A stretch of DNA of 18,419 nt from a bacterium (GCA_009927065.1 RFNU01000160.1:1-18419); one strand, 5' to 3'. Shown: positions 1-7,490, counted from the stretch's first letter. Numbers and translations are program-made. The notes: generated by a model from the letters alone, not told the origin.

Positions 1-1530
1 CGAGCCGCTTTTGTTGCCGCTATCAATCATAAGCAAGTTGTTTTTTTAACACCAACCACATTATTATCACAGCAGCATTATGAAACTTTAATAGAACGCT
101 TTGCTCATTGGCCCATTCGTGTAGAGCTGATGACTCGTTATGCTCACGATCAGAAAAAATTATTAGCTGATTTAGAATCAGGATCTATTGATATAGTTAT
201 TGGAACCCATAAGCTGTTACAACCTTCAGTAACCTTTCGTGATTTAGGGCTCGTGATTGTTGATGAAGAGCATCGTTTTGGGGTGAATCAGAAAGAAGCG
301 TTAAAGAAATTGCGGGGTCAAGTTGATATTTTGTCGATGACAGCAACGCCAATCCCACGAACACTGTCAATGACTTTTCAAGGTCTGAGAGATTTATCGA
401 TTATTGCAACACCTCCTGCACGCCGGCTGAGTATTGCAACCTTTTTACATCAAACGACCGATCTTATTATTCGAGATGCTTTGGAACGAGAATTATTCCG
501 TGGTGGACAAGTCTATTATATTTATAATGATATTAGTCAAATTCATAAAAAAGTAGAATATTTACAGCGCCTTATGCCAAAAGCATCCATTGGGGTTATT
601 CATGGAAAGATGACAGAAGTTCAAATGGAACGCGTCATGGCACAGTTTTATCATCAGCGGTTGGATATTCTTGTCAGCACTACTATTGTGGAAACAGGTA
701 TTGATGTTCCTTATGCTAATACTATGTTAATTGAGGATGCGCATTTATTTGGATTATCTCAATTGCATCAGTTAAGAGGACGAGTAGGCCGTTCTTATCA
801 TCAGGCTTATGCGTATCTATTAATTCCTATGCCTGTAGAAAAATTGCCTGCATTAGCCCAAGCGCGCCTAGAGGTGTTAACACAATATCAAGATTTAGGA
901 AGTGGGTTTCATTTAGCAACACATGATCTTGAAATTCGTGGAGCAGGGGAACTGCTAGGGGATCAACAAAGTGGGCATGTGCAAGATATAGGAATAGATC
1001 TTTATAAAGAATTGTTGAAAAAAGCTAAAAATGCTTTAGAAGGTAAGAGCAATGAAGAGTTAGTCTACTGTGAAATAGAATTATATTTAAATGCTTATAT
1101 TTCTGATGAGATGATACAAGATGCGCCCATGCGTTTAAAATTGTATCAAAAATGGCAAGCAATCACTGATTTAGAGGAGCTTGAGGAGCATCGTCTAGAG
1201 TTTATTGATAGATTTGGTCAATTTGATGAGTTAACGTCTCATTGGTATCGTGTTCATAAACTGCGTCTTCATGCAACACAGCTTCAATTAGAGCGTATAA
1301 AATTTAGCCCAACAGGTCTTCAATTAACTGTACGATCGCAGACACCTTGTTTTGATAAACTCATTTATCTGGTTCAAAAAGGAAAAGTCGCCTCTAAGCT
1401 TATCAGCCCAACGATGTTAGAGTTTAAGTGCAAAATCGCTAAGCCAAGAGATAGACTCGCTTCTTTAGAAAATTTATTAGCTTTTTTATCTGGGCAAGCA
1501 ACGGAATGGATACTAGTCTCCAGTGCATAA
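1..1530 (+). CDS. mfd: Transcription-repair coupling factor Mfd, C-terminal part (5' end cut by window edge)
   Basis: Mfd is an ATP-driven DNA translocase that displaces stalled RNA polymerase at lesions and recruits the UvrAB excision machinery. The reading frame is open from base 1, so the gene starts upstream and the methionine at 130 is internal. 509 codons are present out of a usual total of about 1150. Seen in order: TPTTLLSQQHY (motif Ia region), GTHKLLQ, the DEEH box at 262-273, the TATPIPRTL motif III, the ATPPARR segment typical of Mfd, the helicase C-terminal domain with TTIVETGIDVP and QLRGRVGRSYHQAYAY, the translocation motif ATHDLEIRGAGELLGDQQSG, and the C-terminal D7 domain ending in WILVSSA. 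The Walker A motif and the UvrA- and RNAP-binding domains lie outside the window. RecG is excluded by the DLEIRGAGELLG context and the D7 domain. No clear terminator follows the stop. Confidence 0.97.
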   Translation, partial: RAAFVAAINHKQVVFLTPTTLLSQQHYETLIERFAHWPIRVELMTRYAHDQKKLLADLESGSIDIVIGTHKLLQPSVTFRDLGLVIVDEEHRFGVNQKEALKKLRGQVDILSMTATPIPRTLSMTFQGLRDLSIIATPPARRLSIATFLHQTTDLIIRDALERELFRGGQVYYIYNDISQIHKKVEYLQRLMPKASIGVIHGKMTEVQMERVMAQFYHQRLDILVSTTIVETGIDVPYANTMLIEDAHLFGLSQLHQLRGRVGRSYHQAYAYLLIPMPVEKLPALAQARLEVLTQYQDLGSGFHLATHDLEIRGAGELLGDQQSGHVQDIGIDLYKELLKKAKNALEGKSNEELVYCEIELYLNAYISDEMIQDAPMRLKLYQKWQAITDLEELEEHRLEFIDRFGQFDELTSHWYRVHKLRLHATQLQLERIKFSPTGLQLTVRSQTPCFDKLIYLVQKGKVASKLISPTMLEFKCKIAKPRDRLASLENLLAFLSGQATEWILVSSA

Positions 1531-1564
1531 CAACTCAAAAATTCACCATAAAAATCATACTTCA

Positions 1565-1594
1565 TTTATATTTAATGACATTAATAGATATAAT
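1565..1594 (+). promoter_or_regulatory. Sigma70-like promoter for the helicase-ankyrin gene
   Basis: A perfect TATAAT -10 box lies at 1589-1594. A partial -35, TTTATA, lies at 1565-1570, with an 18-nt spacer. Transcription would start near 1601, leaving a leader of about 32 nt before the ATG at 1633. No good Shine-Dalgarno is visible in that leader. In such AT-rich sequence a chance -10 match is possible, so position relative to the gene is the main support. Confidence 0.5.
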
Positions 1595-1632
1595 GCTTAC
1601 TATCTTTATTTGATTGTCGTCTATTACACTCC

Positions 1633-4600
1633 ATGCCTATCATTCGTGCCACCCGATCTTTCCTCAAAGCGCAAGAACGTTTTTTATCCTTAGATGCGTT
1701 AAAAGAGATACTTTACACCTTACAGACACATCCTCAGCATCATGGATTGTATTTGAAGAAAATGAATACGGTTCATGGATTAGTTTTTAGTATTCGTGTT
1801 AATCAAGCGAGCCGTATTCTTTTTACGATTGAGGAAGTCGAGGGTCAAAGAACTCTTTTGCTGTTAGAATACCATCACGATCATAAGAAATATGAACAGA
1901 GTAAATTTTTAAGAAGTTATGATCGCAACAAAGTTGTCAATGCATCTGCTCAGGCTTTAGAAATTACAAAACAATGCTCTTCTATAGAAGAAGAGGTTGA
2001 TGGGCAAGATTTGCAACTGATTCAAATAGGGTTGGGTGCTACTGATTTATCATCAGATATTATTGTTGGACATGCAAGTTTCTCGATTACGCTGAATGAT
2101 GATCAGCAAGCAGCATATGATCTGCCTTTGCCTGCAGTGATTAAAGGAGTAGCTGGTAGTGGAAAAACAAGTGTTGCTATTGCGTTATTGCAACGTCATG
2201 CCATACAGTTTCCCGATCACTCATTACTTTATATTACAAAATCTCGAGCATTAGCTCGAGAGATTAAAGAACAATTCTTTGAGCTTGGGCTACACCATAT
2301 TGAAGTGATGACCTTTGATGAAGTGTGTGTTATGTATGGTGGTTATATTATTAATGCAGAACAACGATCGTTATATTTTGAACAATTAGCAGACAATAAT
2401 AATATTCCAGTAGAGATTATTATTCATGAATATCAATATATTATAGAGACACAGCCAGCAGAATATCCTCTAACTAGAAGTCAATTATCTGCTGAATTAC
2501 AACGTCATCTGTGGCAAGTCTACCAGCAGTCAAAAAAATATTATTCGTATGAGGAAACACTACGATGGTTAGAGCCCTATTTATCTCGCCAATCGCTACA
2601 AGAGCATTTTAGTCCTAAAAATATAGCCAAAGAATTTGATATTTTATCAGCTCTATCAAGGGATGAAGACTATCTTGCTTTAGGCCAACGTCAAAGCATT
2701 TTTGTGACACCAGAAGATCGTTGTAAAATTTTGCTGATGTATCAGCATTGGTTAAAAGTTGTTGAAACACGTATTTCAGAACATGAAATGCGCTTTACAG
2801 ACGCCAAGCGCTGGCAATTTGTTGTAGCGGATGAGGCGCAAGATTGGAACCTCAGGTCTTTGATTGCAGTCTTTACCTTAGCTGAAAATAATCAGATCGT
2901 TTTTTGTTATGATCACAATCAAAGTATTAATGAGACGCTGAGTAATCATTTAGATTATGTCGAGTTATTGAGAACATATTTGCATAAAAAAAATAGTGCA
3001 TTGACCTTAACAGAGCATCAACTTTCATTCACTTATCGTTGTCCACCACCTATCGCTGAATTAGCCACTCATGTAAGAACAGTGATCAACACAATCATAA
3101 AACAACAACAATGGCCCAATAAAGGGATTACTCATCAAATCTTATCAGCAGTACAGTCTCCTGTCATGAAACCCATTTCTTGGTTTAATGATGATGACAA
3201 TTTTCAGCAAGCACGAAAAATTTTAGGATCTCATCATATCTTTGCGGTTATTACATTAGAACAACATCTTGAGACTGCCAGAGAACTTTTCAGCACCCCT
3301 CTCGTTTTTACAGTAGAGCAAATTAAAGGGCTGGAGTATGATTTTGTCATTGCGTATAAATTAATGGATGATCCAGCATACAAAGGTATTTCACGATATT
3401 TAGGCGACACGCCTGTCAGGGGAAAAAAACTCTTAGATTATGATACATTGAGTATCAAGATGAATAAGCTTTTAACAGCGTTTACGCGTAGTAAAGATAC
3501 TTTATGGGTTGTTCAACCGCACAGCACTCAATTAAAAGATTTGTTGCATTATTTGAATAGAAAAGAAATACCGGCCTCTTATTGGGAAAAAATGGAGTCT
3601 CCAATAACATCGACTCAAGAGTGGATTGAACAAGTTAACTTGTTTTTAGATCGCCGTCAGTCTGATTTAGCTCAGGCAGTTTACAATGAGCGAGTAAGGC
3701 TAGATGAATCCTATAAATACATGACTTTTGAGTCATATTGTGCATCGCTTCAGCGTAAAAAACTCGGATCACCTTGCTCTGTAACAGAAATACAAGAGTC
3801 TTTATTAAGCTTAAAGCCGGTAATTTTTAGCCAAAGACCTCATCATTCTGTCGCTACGGTGCAACCAAGATCTGGATTAAAAGATGCCCATAGCATTGAC
3901 AACAACACGTTACTGCCTCTTATGGATCACAATAAGAAAAAAAAGAAAAAAAAGGCAAAAAAATTAGCTCAGGATAGTGATCATCGTTTTGCTATCGTCG
4001 AGCAATCCGATCAGGATATTGAAGCTATTTGCACGATCATTGATCAATCCGAGTGGGCCGTTGATGTTTTAACGCGTTACGTTACTTCAGCAGAGCGTTT
4101 TATGGACATCATGCGATCGATGCCATCATTTAATAAGATTTTTCCTAATACGCGATCACAAGAAGATCATCGTCTCAAAAGAAGCTTTTTTACATTTTGT
4201 ATGCAACAAGTGTCAATAACTCCTACGGAGCTCTTTTCTTTTAAAGCAAATGATATGCCAATACTTTACCATGCATTGACTTCGCATTACGGATTACTTT
4301 TAGTCTATGAATTTTTAGATGATATCCCTCTTTCCAACTGGATAATCTCAGAATCACCTGAATATCATGAAATTATTAGTGCAACGTATGGAGATATTTT
4401 ATTGGGTGAAAGCGTATTGATAATTGTGAAAAATAAAATTTCAAAAATGATTCAAGAAACAGAAAATAAACAAGAATTATTAGCTCAATATATGCCTTTA
4501 TTGAAAATAATCAGAGACTGTCGTGTCATCATAGAAGATCTAGATTACATTAATCTTAAAAAAAATATGATTAAAAGCATTTCTCGCTCAGAGCCTCTTG

Positions 4601-5127
4601 TCAAAGAACATGCGTTAGCTCTTTGTATAGAAAGTGACCAGCATGAGAATTTTGCATTACTGCTGGCCAGTGATCCTCAACTGTGGACATCAAGAATCAA
4701 GAAGCAGTCAATTTTTTCAACTATCATTACTTATCAATCAATTAACTGTTTAAATTTTTTATTGAATCATAATATCTCCATTTTTAATAGAGAAAATGAA
4801 GATGAGGTTCAATATGACAATGATCCATTTGGACTCATAAGAGCCGTTTCTGCTCATGCTCCAAAAATTCTTGAAAGGTTATTGAAGCATCAAGCAGTCG
4901 ATATTCATTTCCAAGGAAAAAATGGTAATACAGCGTTACATTTAGCAGTGTTATTAGATAATACAAAACTTGTACAAATATTATTAAGTTATGGTGCCGA
5001 TCCTTCTTTGAATAATGAAAATGGATTAAATGCTTTTGAAATAGCCAGATCGAAAAACAATGAGAATATTTTGAGTTTATTTCATGAGCATCACGGATCG
5101 TTAGGACTAAAGAATAAAAAGTCTTGA
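1633..5127 (+). CDS. RelE/ParE-like domain + UvrD-type SF1 helicase + ankyrin-repeat fusion protein
   Basis: A 1164-residue multidomain protein with no gene name that I recognise. Residues 1-95 look like the RelE/ParE toxin fold as found in front of some UvrD-family helicases: HPQHHGLYLKK, SIRVNQASRILF (R55, R61) and EYHHDHKKY (H81, H82, D83, Y87). The SF1 helicase core has Walker A GVAGSGKT at 172-179, DEAQD at 400-404, motif IV SFTYRCPP at 465-472, motif V EQIKGLEYDFV at 562-572 and motif VI TAFTRSK at 615-621, so ATP hydrolysis is likely. A lysine-rich linker (768-777) follows, then a helical region with no recognisable family. Near the C-terminus are ankyrin repeats: one clear repeat at about 1096-1128 (GNTALHLAV ... 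LLSYGADP), one partial after it and at least one degenerate before it. Start chosen at the first ATG after the promoter; the ribosome binding site is weak. Ankyrin repeats bind proteins; whether the product works on the cell's own DNA, RNA or a host target is not shown. Confidence 0.85.
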   Translation: MPIIRATRSFLKAQERFLSLDALKEILYTLQTHPQHHGLYLKKMNTVHGLVFSIRVNQASRILFTIEEVEGQRTLLLLEYHHDHKKYEQSKFLRSYDRNKVVNASAQALEITKQCSSIEEEVDGQDLQLIQIGLGATDLSSDIIVGHASFSITLNDDQQAAYDLPLPAVIKGVAGSGKTSVAIALLQRHAIQFPDHSLLYITKSRALAREIKEQFFELGLHHIEVMTFDEVCVMYGGYIINAEQRSLYFEQLADNNNIPVEIIIHEYQYIIETQPAEYPLTRSQLSAELQRHLWQVYQQSKKYYSYEETLRWLEPYLSRQSLQEHFSPKNIAKEFDILSALSRDEDYLALGQRQSIFVTPEDRCKILLMYQHWLKVVETRISEHEMRFTDAKRWQFVVADEAQDWNLRSLIAVFTLAENNQIVFCYDHNQSINETLSNHLDYVELLRTYLHKKNSALTLTEHQLSFTYRCPPPIAELATHVRTVINTIIKQQQWPNKGITHQILSAVQSPVMKPISWFNDDDNFQQARKILGSHHIFAVITLEQHLETARELFSTPLVFTVEQIKGLEYDFVIAYKLMDDPAYKGISRYLGDTPVRGKKLLDYDTLSIKMNKLLTAFTRSKDTLWVVQPHSTQLKDLLHYLNRKEIPASYWEKMESPITSTQEWIEQVNLFLDRRQSDLAQAVYNERVRLDESYKYMTFESYCASLQRKKLGSPCSVTEIQESLLSLKPVIFSQRPHHSVATVQPRSGLKDAHSIDNNTLLPLMDHNKKKKKKKAKKLAQDSDHRFAIVEQSDQDIEAICTIIDQSEWAVDVLTRYVTSAERFMDIMRSMPSFNKIFPNTRSQEDHRLKRSFFTFCMQQVSITPTELFSFKANDMPILYHALTSHYGLLLVYEFLDDIPLSNWIISESPEYHEIISATYGDILLGESVLIIVKNKISKMIQETENKQELLAQYMPLLKIIRDCRVIIEDLDYINLKKNMIKSISRSEPLVKEHALALCIESDQHENFALLLASDPQLWTSRIKKQSIFSTIITYQSINCLNFLLNHNISIFNRENEDEVQYDNDPFGLIRAVSAHAPKILERLLKHQAVDIHFQGKNGNTALHLAVLLDNTKLVQILLSYGADPSLNNENGLNAFEIARSKNNENILSLFHEHHGSLGLKNKKS

Positions 5128-5354
5128 GAATAAAAAGCTGATGAGTATTGCTGAGCATGTGTTTATCAATCAAAGAGTAGATCTCGCTCGACTAAATCGC
5201 TAACGCAATCTTCATGCTCTTTAGTTTAAATAATATGAGAGTTGTTATTTTTTATTTTCAATAAAGGTTTCATCGCCTTTTTTTGATTAAGATGGTTATT
5301 TGAGGCGATAAGTTTTTATTATTGCCACTGCAGTTTGAGCAACGAGCAGTCATC

Positions 5355-5401
5355 TCTTTCATCAAGAAGATTGGTGAGTAGGTTTGATCATATCAATAGG
5401 A
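5355..5401 (+). repeat. Diverged 47-nt intergenic repeat, copy 1
   Basis: Aligns without gaps to 6122-6168 with 37 of 47 positions identical. The best conserved part is the 3' half, AGGTTTGATSATATCA followed by MTAGGA. Just upstream both copies also share GAGCA and GCAGTCATC, although in copy 2 extra sequence separates GCAGTCATC from the 47-nt core. Each copy is followed by a different hairpin. Function unknown. Confidence 0.6.
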
Positions 5402-5421
5402 CCGGCTTCTTGCCGGACCTA
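5397..5421. terminator. GC-rich hairpin between convergent genes, possible terminator
   Basis: The arms TAGGaCCGGC and GCCGGaCCTA pair around a TTCTT loop, ten positions with one A-A mismatch. It is 54 nt past the stop of the minus-strand gene at 5475 and 270 nt past the stop of the helicase gene. Neither side has an immediate T-run; eight T start 13 nt after it on the plus strand. It is therefore not a canonical intrinsic terminator and may instead be a transcript-end stabilising structure. Confidence 0.4.
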
Positions 5422-5474
5422 ATATTCACGCAAATTTTTTTTAACGAATTCTGGATAGGCAATTCAGTAAGACC

Positions 5475-5774
5475 CTAATGGAGATACTTGCTGATATCAG
5501 AGTTGAGATCATAGGTGATAACAGCTGCATAAATAGCGCCGTCATCATACCCTATCTCCCATTCAATTCTGGAATTCATGTTCTCGTAAGAAAAGGAATG
5601 GAAATCTTGAAATTCTTCGCTGCCGAGCGTAAATTTACCATTGCCACAATGTGTTAAGCAGGAGTCATTGATATAAATCGAATCCGATTGCTCAGATAAC
5701 ACCATCAACTCCACAGTAGCCGTAGAAACTTTACCACCATGAATCATATGCATATCATTACTTATTTTTTTCAT
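5475..5774 (-). CDS. Small protein of unknown function, 99 aa
   Basis: I do not recognise this protein. It is mostly polar and acidic in its second half, with two cysteines close together (CLTHCGNGKF) and a C-terminal segment rich in aromatic and acidic residues (IEWEIGYDDGAIYAAVITYDLNSD). There is no signal peptide and no membrane segment. The ATG at 5774 is preceded by AAAGG (5783-5787) at an 8-nt spacing and by a good promoter at 5816-5844, which is the main reason to believe the gene. It stands alone between two spacers and is transcribed away from the methyltransferase operon's end. It could be an accessory, lineage-specific gene or a remnant. Confidence 0.65.
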   Translation of the reverse strand: MKKISNDMHMIHGGKVSTATVELMVLSEQSDSIYINDSCLTHCGNGKFTLGSEEFQDFHSFSYENMNSRIEWEIGYDDGAIYAAVITYDLNSDISKYLH

Positions 5775-5815
5775 GACAAGAACCTTTGATACAACACTTA
5801 TGAATATTACTGCAT

Positions 5816-5844
5816 ACTATAATAGATATTGGTGGCAGAATCAA
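5816..5844 (-). promoter_or_regulatory. Sigma70-like promoter of the 99-aa gene
   Basis: On the minus strand, TTGATT (5844-5839) and TATAGT (5821-5816) are separated by exactly 17 nt. The -35 matches 4 of 6 and the -10 matches 5 of 6 consensus positions. Start of transcription would be near 5809, giving a leader of about 35 nt that contains the ribosome binding site. Confidence 0.6.
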
Positions 5845-5965
5845 CCTTAATACCTATCACTCATTTTTAAAACAATATTTTTTAAAAATTAACGTTTGAT
5901 CATTCAATTAATCTTTTTTTTCAACAAGATTTTAAAATGCAAATGCAACAAAAACGCGCAGAATG

Positions 5966-6001
5966 CGTCCTCCAACTTTACAAAAGTAACTTTGGAGGAC
6001 G
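5966..6001. terminator. 16-bp hairpin with AAAA loop; terminator or RNA 3'-end structure
   Basis: The left arm (5966-5981) begins CGTCCTCCAA and the right arm (5986-6001) ends TTGGAGGACG. 14 of 16 positions pair, with two adjacent mismatches in the middle, around an AAAA loop. On the minus strand a TTTTT run comes about 8 nt after the stem; on the plus strand none follows. It most likely marks the 3' end of read-through from the minus-strand operon that finishes at 6228. Confidence 0.5.
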
Positions 6002-6121
6002 ATGGAGTGTAAGCCCTTAAAGGATGGGTTGATCTTGATTTTGTATATCATTGTTGAGGCTCTTTATAGAGCAGATCCGCTGGCAGTCATCAGACAATAC
6101 GCCCTACAAAGATCTCACTCA

Positions 6122-6168
6122 TCTTTCATGAGAAAGTTGAGTAAGGAGGTTTGATGATATCACTAGGA
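6122..6168 (+). repeat. Diverged 47-nt intergenic repeat, copy 2
   Basis: Partner of 5355-5401, same orientation, 37 of 47 identical without gaps. The first part of this copy sits in a hairpin: ACTCATCTTTC (6117-6127) pairs with GAAAGTTGAGT (6132-6142) around ATGA with one mismatch. The copy-1 sequence can form only a weaker version of this stem. Confidence 0.6.
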
Positions 6169-6200
6169 GCTGTAAGATCACCCTGATCCAAGATTGATTT

Positions 6201-6223
6201 AAAAAGAGCTTGCTTCTTTGCTC
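6201..6223 (-). terminator. Weak intrinsic terminator after the methyltransferase gene
   Basis: On the minus strand a short stem GAGC / GCTC (6223-6220 with 6209-6206) is followed directly by TTTTT (6205-6201), starting 4 nt past the stop codon. The stem is only four base pairs, so termination would be inefficient. Confidence 0.3.
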
Positions 6224-6227
6224 AGCT

Positions 6228-6884
6228 TCAAGATATTACAGGAATTTTCTTTGATAAGCGTAAATAAGCAGGTAATGGTTGATAAAAATCGGTTTCTTTA
6301 ACAATCAGTAAAGTAATTTTATTAGCGAAAAAATAAATGAATTTACGTAAAAAAGGCTCATATTTTATTAGCCAACGTTGCATACGTCTCGAGCAGTGCT
6401 TAAAAAGAAAAGACTGATAAAAGCTCTTCAAGATAATCAGTTTATGTTCCTTTAACAATCGCTGTATTCCCCAAGAAGAATAAGGATTTTCTTTCGATGA
6501 TGCATAGTAGTAAGGTGAATAACGATTATTATATGTTAAAATCAATTTTCCTTGCGGGTGTAAGACCCGTATAGCTTCTTTCAGTAAAACTGTTGAGTGT
6601 TTTTTCTCTACACTGGATAAATCACAGATAATAGTGTCGATAGACTCTCCATCAAATGGCAAGTGCATATCATCTAAGATCACTTTAAATGATTTTGACG
6701 CCGATTCATCATGAGCAGACGTTGTGACATGCATAAAACATTTTTCATTAAAATTAAAAGGGAAAAAAAATTCTTTGCCGATATAAACAACGTTACGTCG
6801 CCAAGGATTAAATGTTAATCGAGTGTATAAGGATTTCAATCTTAGAGCAAAATGTTGAATGATATGATCATTAAATCGATTCAT
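6228..6884 (-). CDS. YafS-like SAM-dependent methyltransferase-fold protein
   Basis: A class I methyltransferase-fold protein resembling E. coli YafS, which also sits beside rnhA and dnaQ. Visible signatures are DDMHLPFDGESIDTIICD (residues 71-88, motif II to post-II region), LLKEAIRVLHPQGKLILTYNN (100-120, motif III) and the family's WGIQRLL segment near 138. The usual glycine-rich SAM-binding motif I is not recognisable; the equivalent position reads NVVYIGKEFFFPF, so SAM binding may be weakened or lost. Substrate unknown. Start: ATG at 6884, the fourth codon of a longer frame that opens with GTG at 6893. AAAGGG (6898-6893) is 8 nt from the ATG but would overlap the GTG. The binding site overlaps the stop of the upstream gene, so translation is probably coupled. 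Confidence 0.75.
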   Translation of the reverse strand: MNRFNDHIIQHFALRLKSLYTRLTFNPWRRNVVYIGKEFFFPFNFNEKCFMHVTTSAHDESASKSFKVILDDMHLPFDGESIDTIICDLSSVEKKHSTVLLKEAIRVLHPQGKLILTYNNRYSPYYYASSKENPYSSWGIQRLLKEHKLIILKSFYQSFLFKHCSRRMQRWLIKYEPFLRKFIYFFANKITLLIVKETDFYQPLPAYLRLSKKIPVIS

Positions 6885-6896
6885 TGTTAACACCCT

Positions 6897-7490
6897 TTAA
6901 GAGTTCAATAAAGTTATTCGCACGACAGAGGTGACATAAGGATTATCAACAATAATCCACTTATTAATCGGCAATCGCTCGTTTAATTGTAATTGATAAT
7001 CACCTTTCATTAAACGTAAACTTATTTTTAATTCTTGATTGGTTGCGCTTAAGATTTCCACATGTCCTAATGTGGTTTTATTGAGCGTGTTTTTATAACA
7101 AAGAGTAAATGGTTTGTTGTTGTCAATAATATTAAAAGGATGATAAGTAGGTCTATTAACAATATCATGATAGGCTTCAAGACTCAGGCAAGCTGAATGT
7201 TCGAACGATGGAATAGTAAAAGCAAATGCATCTTTTACAGAATGTTGGGGGAAATTTTTTGTTATTATTTTAGGAGTTTTTTTGGGACCCAGTGCCCAAA
7301 CCGATGCTTTATGGTGAAAGTATTTTATTTTTAAAGGCGGCAACATCGCACGATCAGCGGTATGATCGGTTCGTATAAAGAATATTTCAAAAAGATAAGC
7401 AGGCCTAGGAGTCGCCCCGATCGATAGACTCACCATGAACAAATAAACTAAGCGTAGCGCCTTAACAATAGGTTTTAATGAAATCAACAT
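6897..7490 (-). CDS. CsiV-like periplasmic protein (putative peptidoglycan-binding)
   Basis: 197 residues with an N-terminal signal sequence: positively charged LKPIVKALR, hydrophobic LVYLFMVSLSIG, likely cut near residue 26. The mature protein starts with PAYLFEIFFIRTD, which fits the opening beta strand (W/Y-x-hydrophobic-E-hydrophobic-F) of the CsiV family. It ends with LQLNERLPINKWIIVDNPYVTSVVRITLL, matching that family's C-terminal pattern of a charged arginine-containing strand, a D-x-P loop (D-H-P in typical members) and a final V-R-I/V-T strand. CsiV in Vibrio is a periplasmic protein linked to peptidoglycan and cell shape; this one is shorter than typical members. The gene starts inside the last 29 nt of dnaQ, and its stop overlaps the methyltransferase ribosome binding site. 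Assignment rests on the two terminal patterns only. Confidence 0.6.
   Translation of the reverse strand: MLISLKPIVKALRLVYLFMVSLSIGATPRPAYLFEIFFIRTDHTADRAMLPPLKIKYFHHKASVWALGPKKTPKIITKNFPQHSVKDAFAFTIPSFEHSACLSLEAYHDIVNRPTYHPFNIIDNNKPFTLCYKNTLNKTTLGHVEILSATNQELKISLRLMKGDYQLQLNERLPINKWIIVDNPYVTSVVRITLLNS

Larger units (their letters stand above)
5128..5474. other. Non-coding spacer with hairpins and repeat copy 1
   Basis: No convincing gene in 347 nt. It contains an inverted repeat ATCGCCT (5272-5278) / AGGCGAT (5303-5309) with a 24-nt loop, one copy of the diverged repeat (5355-5401), a GC-rich hairpin (5397-5421) and a run of eight T at 5435-5442. It separates convergent genes, so transcript 3' ends are expected here. 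Confidence 0.6.
5845..6227. other. Non-coding spacer with a long hairpin and repeat copy 2
   Basis: No gene seen upstream of the 99-aa gene's promoter up to the end of the methyltransferase gene. Besides the listed hairpin (5966-6001) and repeat copy (6122-6168), it holds small perfect hairpins: GCTCT-TTAT-AGAGC at 6059-6072 and GATCA-CCC-TGATC at 6176-6188. The density of hairpins suggests transcribed RNA structure or a decayed element. Confidence 0.55.

Noticed and set aside
130..1530. Mfd read as a 466-aa gene starting at ATG 130
   Set aside because: The frame is open to base 1 and the upstream codons match Mfd (AAFVAA...TPTTLLSQQHY), so this ATG is internal.
1633..1917. A free-standing RelE-type toxin with antitoxin
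   Set aside because: The domain is in frame with the helicase without a stop, and no small partner gene is adjacent.
4835..5173. Open frame on the minus strand of 112 codons
   Set aside because: Almost wholly antisense to the ankyrin-repeat end of the helicase gene, with no binding site and no family resemblance.
5128..6227. CRISPR array or insertion sequence in the hairpin-rich spacer
   Set aside because: Only two diverged copies of one repeat, unevenly spaced; no transposase, no terminal inverted repeats and no cas genes.
6885..6893. GTG start for the methyltransferase
   Set aside because: It touches the AAAGGG ribosome binding site; ATG 6884 has the correct 8-nt spacing.
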